NCBI GenBank assembly: GCA_002490315.1
Contig: DLKG01000092.1
Coordinates: 9,695-40,809, forward strand
Direction: 5' to 3'
Source of the DNA: Prevotella sp. UBA7594
GTDB lineage: Bacteria > Bacteroidota > Bacteroidia > Bacteroidales > Bacteroidaceae
Length of the DNA: 31,115 nucleotides
Both the position numbers and the translations under genes were made by a program. Positions within the stretch are counted from its first letter, which is position 1. The number at the start of each line of letters is the position of its first letter. Under the pieces are notes generated by a model that saw only the letters and a program-made list of their open reading frames with translations, was not told the origin of the DNA and did not search any database. Below, piece after piece: positions 1-7,698 of the stretch.

Positions 1-32
1 TCCTAACTCCTAACTCCAAACTGATTTTTCCG

Positions 33-40
33 CAAAGATA
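33..40 (-). promoter_or_regulatory. possible leftward promoter -7 box
   Basis: Read on the minus strand this is TATCTTTG, matching the Bacteroidota -7 consensus TAnnTTTG. It would drive a gene lying off the left edge of the window. No convincing -33 element was found at the usual spacing, so support is only the single box. Confidence 0.3.
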
Positions 41-105
41 GCGATTATTTTCAATGCCATTCGCCATTTATCATTAAAAATACGTAACTTCAGTATCCAT
101 ATTAT

Positions 106-132
106 CCGTGGCGGAGGTCTCCGGCCTCCGCA
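106..132. repeat. dispersed GC-rich palindromic element (single copy)
   Basis: A 27-base element with the arms GCGGAGG (111-117) and CCTCCGC (125-131) around a 7-base loop. The same element recurs in tandem near the right end of the window (from 30987 and from 31055). It lies between genes, like REP-type extragenic palindromes. No gene is seen in 1-369. Confidence 0.8.
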
Positions 133-230
133 TCACCCTCACACACCATAAACAATCAGATAAACGCTGTCACCGTGTGAACTGACAGATCTCCCATTAT
201 TTTATTGAAGTTTCGGATTCAAGAAAAACG

Positions 231-274
231 GACTATCGCTCGGCTCTGCCGCTTGCCTAAGCAAGAACTTCTAA
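231..274 (-). repeat. structured intergenic repeat, left copy (inverted relative to 2313-2356)
   Basis: The reverse complement matches 2313-2356 at 39 of 44 positions, including a run of 22 identical bases that begins TTAGAAGTTCTTGC. Each copy holds a small hairpin, CGGC-AGA-GCCG here and CGGT-AGA-ACCG in the other. The difference keeps the pairing, so structure appears conserved. Weaker similarity (TTTCGC..AAGCTCA) extends outward to about 322. Confidence 0.8.
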
Positions 275-369
275 CGACCGAAGAGAGTGATAACTTCTTT
301 AAATTCTATAACTTCTGAGCTTGCGAAAGTTTAATAAAATCCTCACAAACGCAAATAGATTTCCATTCG

Positions 370-401
370 TTTCGCTTAATCGGATTTTTACACTACCTTT
401 G
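370..401 (+). promoter_or_regulatory. promoter of the cobalamin-riboswitch transcript
   Basis: A -7 box TACCTTTG lies at 394-401, with a TTTC -33-like element at 370-373 and a 20-base spacer, as in Bacteroidota sigma-ABfr promoters. The start point would fall at about 407, just where the riboswitch begins. Confidence 0.7.
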
Positions 402-404
402 CAT

Positions 405-585
405 CCGCAACGGTTTGCCTCACTCTCATGGTGCAGGCGATTAAAAGGGAACGGGGTGAGAATCCCCGACTGTCCCGCAGCTGTGAGCCGCCCTTATCAC
501 GGGTGCGAACAACACATAGCCACTAAGGAATTTCTCGGGAAGGCGTTCGCATCTGGGCGGCAAGTCAGAAGACCTGCCGAAACAT
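405..585 (+). ncRNA. cobalamin (vitamin B12) riboswitch
   Basis: The conserved core is easy to read. AAAAGGGAAC and GGTGAGAATCCCC are followed by the tract GACTGTCCCGCAGCTGTGAG at 468-487. CACTAAGGAATTTCTCGGGA comes next, and then the B12 box AAGTCAGAAGACCTGCC at 562-578. It senses adenosylcobalamin or a related corrinoid and normally lowers expression of the gene behind it when B12 is plentiful. About 230 bases separate the aptamer from the start codon at 816, leaving room for an expression platform. No clear intrinsic terminator is seen there, so control by translation initiation is the likelier mode (inference). Confidence 0.95.
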
Positions 586-815
586 CTTAATTGCCGAATG
601 GGTCGTTCAATGTGCCTCGTGGGTTAGGCGCGAATGACAAAACTGGATAACTGTACATCATCCGTACAAACAAAATGACCGACAGCCATAATTGTGCCCG
701 GACATGGCGCCCGGCTACGCACACCCGTGACGGAAAACTGTAGCCTACGCAGCATCTTACCGATTAATACAGACAACAACATATTTAATATAAACACATA
801 AAAACAACAAAGCGT

Positions 816-2147
816 ATGAAGAACTTTACACGTATTTTCTCTACCGTGCTCCTCGCCGGTCTGTTCTCTTCCGCCTCGGCTCAGCAAAATGAGTACACCG
901 ACGGCGTGTTCATGCTCAATGAGGGCAGCTATGGCAAAGAGAGAGCCACTATCAACTTCCTCGACAAAGACGGCGACTGGCACTATCGTCTGCCTATCAC
1001 CATGAACGGCGAGACACGCAAGCTCGGCACCACCGGCTGCTTCGCCACAATCAGCGAAGGCAAGATGTACATTGTCAGCAAGAAAAACCTTTACACACCC
1101 TCCGATGACGACCCAACGCTCGTAGTGTGCGACGCCAAGACTCTTGACGGCATCGCCGAAATCAACACCATCAAGGCTTCCGACGGCACAACTGCTGACG
1201 GACGCGCCTTCCTCCCCGTGCCCGAACTCAACAAGGGCTACCTCTCCACGACGAACGGCATCTACGCCGTGAGCCTTCAGAACAACTCCGTGCTCTACCT
1301 CATCGAGGGCACTGACGGACTCACCAACAACCAGGCGGGCAACATGATCTACCGCGACGGTAAGCTCTACGCCCTCGACCTCCAGCGCGGACTGCTCGTC
1401 ATCAACACTACTTCTGCTAACGACGATGAGCACGACAAGCTTGAGAAGGCTATCAACAACGAGGGCGACGGCGGCACCTACTGCTCCATCGTGGAGGCTA
1501 AGGACGGTTCCATCTGGCTTACTGCCGGCACCACTGCCGGCGCCACTGCCGACCATCTCGTGAAGTTCGACCCGACTACGGAAACCACCGAGAACGTCGC
1601 ACTGCCCGAAGGCACCTATCAGCCAACCAACAACTGGGGTGCATGGAACCCCGACTGCTTCACGGCTTCCACCACGGAGAACGCTCTCTTCTGGAACGGA
1701 GCAACAGGCGCATGGTCGAACGGACAGCACATCTACAAGTACGACATCGACAGCAACACCACAACGCTCCTCCTCGACTTCACAAAGGCTGACGCTCCCC
1801 TGCCCTACGTCTACGGAGCTGCCTGCCGCATGAACCCCGACAACGGCTATCTCTACTTGAGCGTCACGATGGGCAGCGCATGGGGCGACGAGAGCGAACT
1901 GCGCGTCTACGACCCGTCCGATGCCTCACTGAAGAACAGCTATCCCATGGAGAAGAACTACTGGTTCCCGGAGATGCCCGTGTTCGCACTCAAGAGCACC
2001 ACTGACGCCATCGCCAACACGGAGGCTTCCGACGCTCACGAGGTGGCACGCTTCACTGTCGACGGCAAACTCATACAGACTCCTCAGAAGGGCCTCAACA
2101 TCGTGAAGTACTCAGACGGATCGGTGAAGAAGGTCATCGTGAAGTAA
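816..2147 (+). CDS. secreted DUF5074/YncE-like beta-propeller, probable BtuG-like cobalamin-binding protein
   Basis: 443 residues. A type I signal peptide (residues 1-22, ending SASA before QQ) is followed by a DUF5074-like opening (GVFMLNEGSYG) and repeated short beta-strand blocks typical of a seven-bladed propeller. The last ~36 residues (ARFTVDGKLIQ..., ending GSVKKVIVK) look like the tail of a T9SS type A sorting domain. BtuG of Bacteroides, from a similar propeller family, is a surface lipoprotein that captures B12 for the BtuB transporter. The riboswitch directly upstream supports a corrinoid role here. Two things differ from BtuG. There is no lipobox, so T9SS rather than lipid anchoring is implied, and no btuB follows. 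Function is inferred from fold resemblance and context, not from binding residues. Confidence 0.82.
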   Translation: MKNFTRIFSTVLLAGLFSSASAQQNEYTDGVFMLNEGSYGKERATINFLDKDGDWHYRLPITMNGETRKLGTTGCFATISEGKMYIVSKKNLYTPSDDDPTLVVCDAKTLDGIAEINTIKASDGTTADGRAFLPVPELNKGYLSTTNGIYAVSLQNNSVLYLIEGTDGLTNNQAGNMIYRDGKLYALDLQRGLLVINTTSANDDEHDKLEKAINNEGDGGTYCSIVEAKDGSIWLTAGTTAGATADHLVKFDPTTETTENVALPEGTYQPTNNWGAWNPDCFTASTTENALFWNGATGAWSNGQHIYKYDIDSNTTTLLLDFTKADAPLPYVYGAACRMNPDNGYLYLSVTMGSAWGDESELRVYDPSDASLKNSYPMEKNYWFPEMPVFALKSTTDAIANTEASDAHEVARFTVDGKLIQTPQKGLNIVKYSDGSVKKVIVK

Positions 2148-2160
2148 AACGCCACACTGA

Positions 2161-2202
2161 TTATCACGACATCATCCAACATTTCGGATGATGCCGCGAT
2201 AA
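2161..2202 (+). terminator. hairpin after the propeller gene, probable terminator
   Basis: Arms 2161-2177 and 2186-2202 pair over 17 positions with two mismatches, around an 8-base loop, starting 13 bases after the stop codon. The core is CATCATCC/GGATGATG. There is no good U-tract, so termination is plausible but not certain. Confidence 0.5.
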
Positions 2203-2204
2203 AT

Positions 2205-2237
2205 GCAACCATTATTCGCAATTGATTATATATCAAC
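2205..2237 (+). repeat. AT-rich dispersed element
   Basis: 33 bases containing CGCAATTGATTATATAT. They match the second half of the tandem units at the right end of the window (about 31014-31047 and 31082-31115) with four differences. Here the element lacks the GC-rich palindrome that precedes it in the array. Confidence 0.75.
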
Positions 2238-2312
2238 TTTCTGATTTACTCTAATGTAAAGATTTAGAGATTTTTTCGCGAAGCTCAAGGAAACTTTGCC
2301 GCTTATGGCGGA

Positions 2313-2356
2313 TTAGAAGTTCTTGCTTAGGCAATCGGTAGAACCGAGCGATGGCC
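2313..2356 (+). repeat. structured intergenic repeat, right copy
   Basis: Inverted partner of 231-274 (39 of 44 identical) with the compensated hairpin CGGT-AGA-ACCG. Upstream similarity (TTTCGCGAAGCTCA, from about 2274) again precedes it. With the left copy it brackets the riboswitch and propeller gene. Confidence 0.8.
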
Positions 2357-2402
2357 AATAGTTAAAAATGGCATTAAATGCTGCCAAAGCAACAAGCCAA
2401 GC

Positions 2403-2454
2403 GCCCCGTAATGGCAAAAGTTTAGAAATTCAGAAACTTTTGCCATTACGGGGC
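2403..2454. repeat. perfect 21-bp inverted repeat (long hairpin)
   Basis: Arms 2403-2423 (GCCCCGTAATGGC...) and 2434-2454 are perfectly complementary around a 10-base loop. It lies in the gene-free stretch 2148-2609. The position and length would suit a terminator or a miniature palindromic element. No T-run follows on either side, so it is listed as a repeat. Confidence 0.7.
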
Positions 2455-2597
2455 ACTTTGTATCAATCATGGCTCCAGCCCTGAATTATGGGCTTATTGG
2501 GCTTACACCCTCGCCTTTGCAAAATCCGAAACTTGAAGAATTATTTGCACGAGATTAAAATCTTCACAAAACCTACGTGTAATTCACCATTTTTATG

Positions 2598-2605
2598 TAA
2601 GTTTG
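2598..2605 (+). promoter_or_regulatory. -7 box directly before the LtaS-like gene
   Basis: TAAGTTTG fits TAnnTTTG and ends only four bases before the ATG at 2610. Transcription would begin at or next to the start codon, giving a leaderless or near-leaderless mRNA. The -33 region is weak. Confidence 0.5.
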
Positions 2606-2609
2606 CACC

Positions 2610-4607
2610 ATGCTTAAATACAAACGTTTCATTATCTCCACAACGTGGATTCTCGCGCTCCATGCGCTGACACTCGTTTTCCTTTCCGTATTCCGCCTCG
2701 TGGAATACGCTGCCCTTCACGGCATGGTGGCAGACAGCACGGCAAGCGTATGGCCCGCCTTCGTGCGCGGAGTGTGGTTCGACAACGTAACGGCGTGCTA
2801 CATCACCCTCCTGCCTCTTGCAGCCACACTGCTGACAGCGGCTTTCGCGCCAACGCCACGCTGGATGCGCAAAGCCACGGTAGTATGGTATGGCGTGCTT
2901 GGCTCCGTGGCATACATGGCGTCGGCTGCCAACATCCCCTATTTCGCCTACTTCTTCAAGAACATCAACGCATCCATCTTCGAATGGTTCTCCTACGCCG
3001 GCACGACGGCGGGCATGGTGACGGGGGAGAAATCCTACTTCCTCTACATCGCCCTCTTCTTCGTCTGCGACGCTGCCTACATATATATTATGGTGCGCCT
3101 TCGCCGACTGCTCGACACAAGGCTCGCCGACAGCCTGACTTCCGCCTCACAGCAAGAAGGAAAGAGAAGTGGCGCCGTGGCGACCATCGTCAATCTCTCC
3201 GCCACCGTGGCACTCGCCATGCTCTGCCTCTTCGGCATACGCGGCCGCACGGGCTACAACCCAATCAAAATATCGCAAGCCTACTACTGCGGCGACTCCT
3301 TTCTCAACCAGCTTGGCATCAACCCCGCCTTCAATCTCCTCACGTCGGTACTCGACGACATGCGCAAGGAGAACCGTGAGTTGCATCTCATGCCCTACGC
3401 AGAAGCCGTAGCACTCGCGCGTCAAAGCCTCGGCATCACTGGCACGTGCGACTCGCTCCACGTGCTGCGCAGACAGATAAGCAACGCCCCGGCAGCTACA
3501 GGCGAGCCAAGAAACGTCGTCGTGATACTCATGGAGTCGATGTCTGCCAATTTCCTCCAAACGTTCGGCAACGACATGCACCTCACGCCAACCCTCGACT
3601 CGCTCTATCACCACTCGCTTGCCTTCACCCACTGCTACTCCGCAGGCATACACACCAATCACGGACTGACCGCCTCCCTCTATTCCTTCCCGGCACTCAT
3701 GTTCCGCAATCTGATGAAGGGTACCGTCACGCCCAGACGCGACGGTCTGCCGACAGTGCTCAAGCAGCACGGCTACCACACGATGTTCTTCATGACGCAC
3801 GAGGCACAATACGACAACATGAAGGCTTTCTTCGCCACTAACGGCTATGAGGACATCTACTCGCAGGAAGACTATCCGAAATCGGAGGTGGTCAACTCGT
3901 TCGGCGTGAGCGACCATTTCCTCTTCTCCTACGCTCTCGGCAAACTCAACGCAGCTGCCACTGGGAGCGTGAACGCCACCAGCAAGACGGAAAAGAAGCC
4001 CTTCTTCGCCACCATACTCACCATCAGCAACCATCCGCCCTTCGTCGTCCCCGCATGGTTCAAGCCAAAGTCGAAGGAACCCGACACGCAGATAGTGGAA
4101 TACGCCGACTGGTCGATAGGCGACTTCCTCCGCAAAGCACAACGTGAGCCATGGTACGACAACACCATATTCGTCGTCATGGCAGACCACGGCAAGATTG
4201 TGGGCAAGGTGAGCGGCGAACTGCCAGAGTCCTACAACCACATCCCGCTGCTCATATTCGGCAAGGGCGTGCCAGAAGGACGCATAGACAAACTCGCCCA
4301 GCAGATAGACGTCATGCCGACGCTACTCTCACTGCTCGGCATAAGCTACCAATACGACGGATTCGGCATCGACCAAACCAAGCAGGAGCGCCCGCTCGTG
4401 TTCTACTCCGCCGACAACCAGATCGTGGCACGCTCCAAGAACCTCTGCTACATCTACAACCCCAAGATGAACCGCTCCTTCTGCTACGCCACAGCCAGCA
4501 ACGGCTCTCTCAACCCCGTTCCATGGTCGGCACGCTTCGAGCCTCTCAGACGCTACGTGTTCTCCATGATACAGACGGCGCAGTTCATGATAAACAAAGA
4601 AAAATAA
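2610..4607 (+). CDS. LtaS-like membrane sulfatase-superfamily transferase (phosphoglycerol/phosphoethanolamine transferase type)
   Basis: 665 residues. Five predicted membrane helices (about 7-31, 55-80, 91-115, 137-160, 190-213) precede an outward-facing alkaline-phosphatase-superfamily domain from about residue 300. Residues expected for an LtaS-type two-step metal enzyme are visible: E309 in VVVILMESMS, a candidate nucleophile T354 in HGLTASLY, H475 in SNHPPF and D526-H527 in MADHGK. Such enzymes move phosphoglycerol or phosphoethanolamine groups from lipids onto envelope glycans or lipids. In a Gram-negative host the acceptor is unknown, and lipoteichoic acid synthesis is unlikely. It is followed after 11 bases by a glycosyltransferase, which suggests joint work on a surface glycan (inference). 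The start is chosen because MLKYKRF leads straight into the first helix. Confidence 0.88.
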   Translation: MLKYKRFIISTTWILALHALTLVFLSVFRLVEYAALHGMVADSTASVWPAFVRGVWFDNVTACYITLLPLAATLLTAAFAPTPRWMRKATVVWYGVLGSVAYMASAANIPYFAYFFKNINASIFEWFSYAGTTAGMVTGEKSYFLYIALFFVCDAAYIYIMVRLRRLLDTRLADSLTSASQQEGKRSGAVATIVNLSATVALAMLCLFGIRGRTGYNPIKISQAYYCGDSFLNQLGINPAFNLLTSVLDDMRKENRELHLMPYAEAVALARQSLGITGTCDSLHVLRRQISNAPAATGEPRNVVVILMESMSANFLQTFGNDMHLTPTLDSLYHHSLAFTHCYSAGIHTNHGLTASLYSFPALMFRNLMKGTVTPRRDGLPTVLKQHGYHTMFFMTHEAQYDNMKAFFATNGYEDIYSQEDYPKSEVVNSFGVSDHFLFSYALGKLNAAATGSVNATSKTEKKPFFATILTISNHPPFVVPAWFKPKSKEPDTQIVEYADWSIGDFLRKAQREPWYDNTIFVVMADHGKIVGKVSGELPESYNHIPLLIFGKGVPEGRIDKLAQQIDVMPTLLSLLGISYQYDGFGIDQTKQERPLVFYSADNQIVARSKNLCYIYNPKMNRSFCYATASNGSLNPVPWSARFEPLRRYVFSMIQTAQFMINKEK

Positions 4608-4618
4608 AAACTCGCGAC

Positions 4619-5404
4619 ATGAAAACATCTCTCATCATCTCCACCTACAACAGCCCCGACATGCTGCGTCTGAGCCTCATGAGCGTAGCGGCGCAGACGC
4701 GCCTGCCTTTCGAGGTGATTGTGGCTGACGACGGTTCTACAAACGACACGCGCCGCCTCATAGAGAAAGCGGCTGAGGTATTCCCGTGCCCGCTGAAACA
4801 CGCATGGCAGGAAGACCGCGGCTTCCGCCTCGCCGAGTCGCGCAACAATGCCCTGCGCATGTGTCAGGGCGACTACGTGGTGTTTATCGACGGCGACATC
4901 ATCATGGAGCCACATTTCATCGCCGACCACGAGCGGATGGCGGAACGCGGATTCTTCGTCATAGGCAGCCGCACGAAACTCTCAAGCAAAGCCTCGGCAC
5001 GACTTCTCCGCAAGAAGAGCGTCAGCGTACATTGGTACTCGCCGGGAGTGGGCAGCCGCCTCAACGCACTCTATCTGCCCTGCCTCACGCCGCTAACGAA
5101 AAATCTCTATGCCTCGCGCAAGGACAAGGGACGCGGCTGCAACATGGCAATGTTCCTCGACGACCTCAAGGCGGTCAACGGCTTCGACTCCGACATGGTC
5201 GGCTACGGACTGGAGGACACTGACATCCTCTTGCGCCTTCTCAACTTCGGTCTAAGACGAAAGTTCGCCAAGTTCCAGGCCATAGAGTACCATCTCTATC
5301 ATAAGGAAAAGGACTTCGCCCCCGACAATCATGCCCTGCTCGCCGCCAACCAAGGCAAGGCACGCTGCCGTAACGGCATCGTGAAGGACGGGAATGTGGA
5401 ATAG
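4619..5404 (+). CDS. GT2 glycosyltransferase with a galactosyltransferase-type C-terminal motif
   Basis: 261 residues. The N-terminal GT-A fold begins MKTSLIISTYNSPDML, has the nucleotide-binding VIVADDGSTNDT and the metal-binding DGD motif (FIDGDII, residues 91-93). Near residue 200, GYGLEDTDILLRL resembles the GT7 C-terminal motif of galactosyl/N-acetylgalactosaminyl transferases. No membrane helix is seen, so it probably acts at the cytoplasmic face on a lipid-linked or LPS-core acceptor. The frame stays open upstream into the preceding gene. The ATG at 4619 is chosen because the conserved domain begins immediately after it and it leaves a short 11-base spacer. Confidence 0.9.
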   Translation: MKTSLIISTYNSPDMLRLSLMSVAAQTRLPFEVIVADDGSTNDTRRLIEKAAEVFPCPLKHAWQEDRGFRLAESRNNALRMCQGDYVVFIDGDIIMEPHFIADHERMAERGFFVIGSRTKLSSKASARLLRKKSVSVHWYSPGVGSRLNALYLPCLTPLTKNLYASRKDKGRGCNMAMFLDDLKAVNGFDSDMVGYGLEDTDILLRLLNFGLRRKFAKFQAIEYHLYHKEKDFAPDNHALLAANQGKARCRNGIVKDGNVE

Positions 5405-5469
5405 GCATGCTCCAAAGGACAATAACACACAATAATACAATAGCATTAAAGGAAGAAAACCCTACATTT

Positions 5470-6486
5470 ATGAAGGAAGAAAAATCAGGACACGCTACGC
5501 TCGACATCGTGGTGCCTGTGTACAACACGGCTTGCTACCTCGAAGAGTGCATAAAGTCGATCGTTGACCAAACCTTCACCGACTGGCATCTCATCATCAT
5601 CGACGACGGCTCCACCGACGACTCGCCTGCCATCTGCGACCGCTGGGCTGCCGCCGACAGCCGCATCAGCGTCCTGCACAAACCCAACACGGGGCAGGGC
5701 GACTGCCGCAATGTGGCGCTCTCCATGTGCTCCGCCGACTACATAGGCTTCGTCGACAGCGACGACTGGATTGAACCAGACATGTATTCCACGCTGATTG
5801 CCCTTCTCCAAGAGCAGCAAGGCGACATAGCTATATGCAGCCATGTAAAAGCTTACCCTAAGAATAAAAAGAAAAAGAAGCCCGCGGAGGAGATTGTGGA
5901 GGTGATCGACAACACCACTGCCAATCATCTCATCATCAACGGTCATATACAAAGCTACGTTTGGCAAATGGTGTTCAGGCGCGAGTGCATCATCTGCGAC
6001 ATGCCCAACTATAGCTGCTTCGAGGACTACGCCGTACTGCCCCATTGGTTTGAAAAGGCGAAGCGCATCGTCATCACCAACCGCCAGCTCTACAACTACC
6101 GTATGCGCGCCAGCAGCGCCGTGCATGAATACAACATAGAGAGGGAGATGGCGTTCATTGAGGCAGAGGAGCAACGCGCCGCTTACTACAAAGGTACGCG
6201 CTTCGGCGACGAGATAAAAGTACGCCTGGTGTCGACGTGCATACGCGCGGCGAAGTACATAGCGCGCATGAAAACTCTGAAGCGCACCGAGAAATACCAC
6301 TACCTCGGCGAAATAAGGCAGCGCCTCGTGGCTATCGACCGGCGCTTCTCCCATAAGCTCAACGCCAAGAACCGCCTTCTCCACTTCCTCCTTATCAATA
6401 ATCTGCCAGTTTTCATCGCCTATCAGAAGACTGAGACGAAAATCATCGGCGACAAGCACAAGGAGAAGAAAGAAGTGTTCGCCTGA
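5470..6486 (+). CDS. GT2 family glycosyltransferase
   Basis: 338 residues from the ATG at 5470. A standard GT-A domain shows LDIVVPVYNTACYLEECI, IIIDDGSTDDS and FVDSDDWIEPDMY (the DxD metal site, about residues 96-98). A lysine-rich stretch (KNKKKKK, about residue 133) follows, then a helical basic C-terminal third of the kind seen in capsule and LPS enzymes. An earlier in-frame ATG at 5407 would add 21 residues that do not look like family sequence and come from AT-rich spacer, so 5470 is preferred. It follows the previous glycosyltransferase by 65 bases and is probably in the same operon. Donor and acceptor sugars cannot be told from sequence. Confidence 0.9.
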   Translation: MKEEKSGHATLDIVVPVYNTACYLEECIKSIVDQTFTDWHLIIIDDGSTDDSPAICDRWAAADSRISVLHKPNTGQGDCRNVALSMCSADYIGFVDSDDWIEPDMYSTLIALLQEQQGDIAICSHVKAYPKNKKKKKPAEEIVEVIDNTTANHLIINGHIQSYVWQMVFRRECIICDMPNYSCFEDYAVLPHWFEKAKRIVITNRQLYNYRMRASSAVHEYNIEREMAFIEAEEQRAAYYKGTRFGDEIKVRLVSTCIRAAKYIARMKTLKRTEKYHYLGEIRQRLVAIDRRFSHKLNAKNRLLHFLLINNLPVFIAYQKTETKIIGDKHKEKKEVFA

Positions 6487-6544
6487 CACTCCATCGGAGA
6501 CAGTCCCCCTTATCAACAAATGTAATACAAACAATACTTTTTGC

Positions 6545-6575
6545 TTGTCTATTAAGAAATGTTTTGCTAACTTTG
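6545..6575 (+). promoter_or_regulatory. promoter of the outer-membrane protein gene
   Basis: A -33 TTG (6545-6547) and a -7 box TAACTTTG (6568-6575) are separated by 20 bases, the Bacteroidota arrangement. The leader to the ATG at 6704 is about 120 bases and A-rich next to the start. Confidence 0.7.
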
Positions 6576-6703
6576 CGAATGTAAACAGATTTTTTGTGGG
6601 TACTCCGGAAATATATGGCACATATATGAGTGGAAGTGCCACTAAATTAGACTAATTTTTATTAATACAGGTAGTTTCACAACCTAAAAAACAAAAAAAC
6701 GGT

Positions 6704-7495
6704 ATGAAAAAAAGCTTTATCAAGGCTGCATTAATCAGCACAATGGCATTTCTGTGTGTAGGCAACGTTTCTGCCCAACAGAAGGAGAACATTTTCGGTT
6801 TGGGCAACCGCGTGGGCATCGGCGTAGGCTATGGTACGGAGGGTCTCGGATTCGACGTTGCCGTGCCTCTTACTAAATACGTGCAGGTACGCGCCGGCAT
6901 CAACATCTTCCCAAACATCAAGTTCCACGAGAACACCAGCATCGAATATTCCGACGAGGATTTCAACGGCAACACCCCCAGCGGCGATGTGCGCCTTGAC
7001 GCCAAGTTCGGCAGAACCTACGGCGACCTGAAGGTAGACTGCTATCCGTTCGGCAACAGCAGCTCATTCTTCGTCACGGCAGGCCTGTCCTTCGGCGGCA
7101 GCGACCTTTTGAAAATCAAGGGCCACAGCGACGAGATTGCTCAGTATGGCGCAATGGCAAAGAACTACGGAGTGAACATCGGCGACTACGACATCCCGTT
7201 CGACAACAACGGCGACATCAACGGCGGCGTAAAAGTGAAGAACGTGCGTCCATACCTCGGCCTCGGCTTCGGCAGACTGATACCGAAGAAGCGCGTGGGC
7301 TTCCGCTTCGAGCTCGGAGCACAGTTCCAGGGCAAACCGAAGGTCTACTACATGGACAACGGCAATGAAATCGACGCGCTCGACAAGTATAAAGACAACA
7401 TCGACGATGGCACCAAGGACGACATCTCAAAGGTGATGGACTGGCTGAGAGTGTATCCCGTACTGAAGTTCTCCATCCGCGGTCGTATCCTCTAA
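6704..7495 (+). CDS. outer-membrane beta-barrel protein, porin family-like
   Basis: 263 residues. A clean signal peptide (about 1-24, ending NVSA before QQ) precedes alternating hydrophobic/polar strands rich in glycine and aromatics (VGIGVGYGTEGLGFDV, YLGLGFGRLIP, VGFRFELGAQF). The protein ends with a strand-like FSIRGRIL, so a barrel of perhaps eight strands is likely. A short acidic loop (about residues 225-245) may face the outside. It has its own promoter and a strong terminator, so it is monocistronic. No OmpA peptidoglycan domain is present. Its cargo or partner is unknown. Confidence 0.75.
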   Translation: MKKSFIKAALISTMAFLCVGNVSAQQKENIFGLGNRVGIGVGYGTEGLGFDVAVPLTKYVQVRAGINIFPNIKFHENTSIEYSDEDFNGNTPSGDVRLDAKFGRTYGDLKVDCYPFGNSSSFFVTAGLSFGGSDLLKIKGHSDEIAQYGAMAKNYGVNIGDYDIPFDNNGDINGGVKVKNVRPYLGLGFGRLIPKKRVGFRFELGAQFQGKPKVYYMDNGNEIDALDKYKDNIDDGTKDDISKVMDWLRVYPVLKFSIRGRIL

Positions 7496-7531
7496 CAGAA
7501 CATCAAACATCCTACCATACTGCATCACATA

Positions 7532-7569
7532 ACGGCAAACACTTCTATAATGAAGTGTTTGCCGTTTTG
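7532..7569 (+). terminator. intrinsic terminator of the outer-membrane protein gene
   Basis: Arms 7532-7545 (ACGGCAAACACTTC) and 7552-7565 pair perfectly over 14 bases around the loop TATAAT. A T-rich tail (TTTGCTTT) follows. Confidence 0.85.
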
Positions 7570-7614
7570 CTTTGTCAGACTGTCGGCAGACGGGAACATG
7601 CCGCTCCTATTTAA

Positions 7615-7661
7615 AATAATTATGCTCCATATATACAAAAATAATTATGCTTCATATATAC
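7615..7661 (+). repeat. two 22-base direct repeats upstream of the leuS promoter
   Basis: AATAATTATGCTnCATATA units at 7615-7636 and 7640-7661 differ at one base and sit just upstream of the -33 region for leuS. The core ATGCTnCAyA reappears in the leuS leader repeats. Confidence 0.75.
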
Positions 7662-7682
7662 ATCTTTATAAGGGAAAAATCG

Positions 7683-7690
7683 TAACTTTG
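7683..7690 (+). promoter_or_regulatory. leuS: leuS promoter -7 box
   Basis: TAACTTTG fits the Bacteroidota -7 box. The -33 region near 7663 is only a loose match. The leader would be about 65 bases long and contains the tandem 17-base repeats. Confidence 0.65.
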
Positions 7691-7698
7691 CATATAGA

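Noticed and set aside
321-590. 89-residue open frame over the riboswitch
   Set aside because: The bases match the cobalamin riboswitch consensus closely, so RNA conservation explains them; the predicted peptide has no family features.
231-2356. insertion sequence or transposon made by the inverted repeats
   Set aside because: No transposase or integrase is encoded between the repeats, and no target-site duplication could be recognised.
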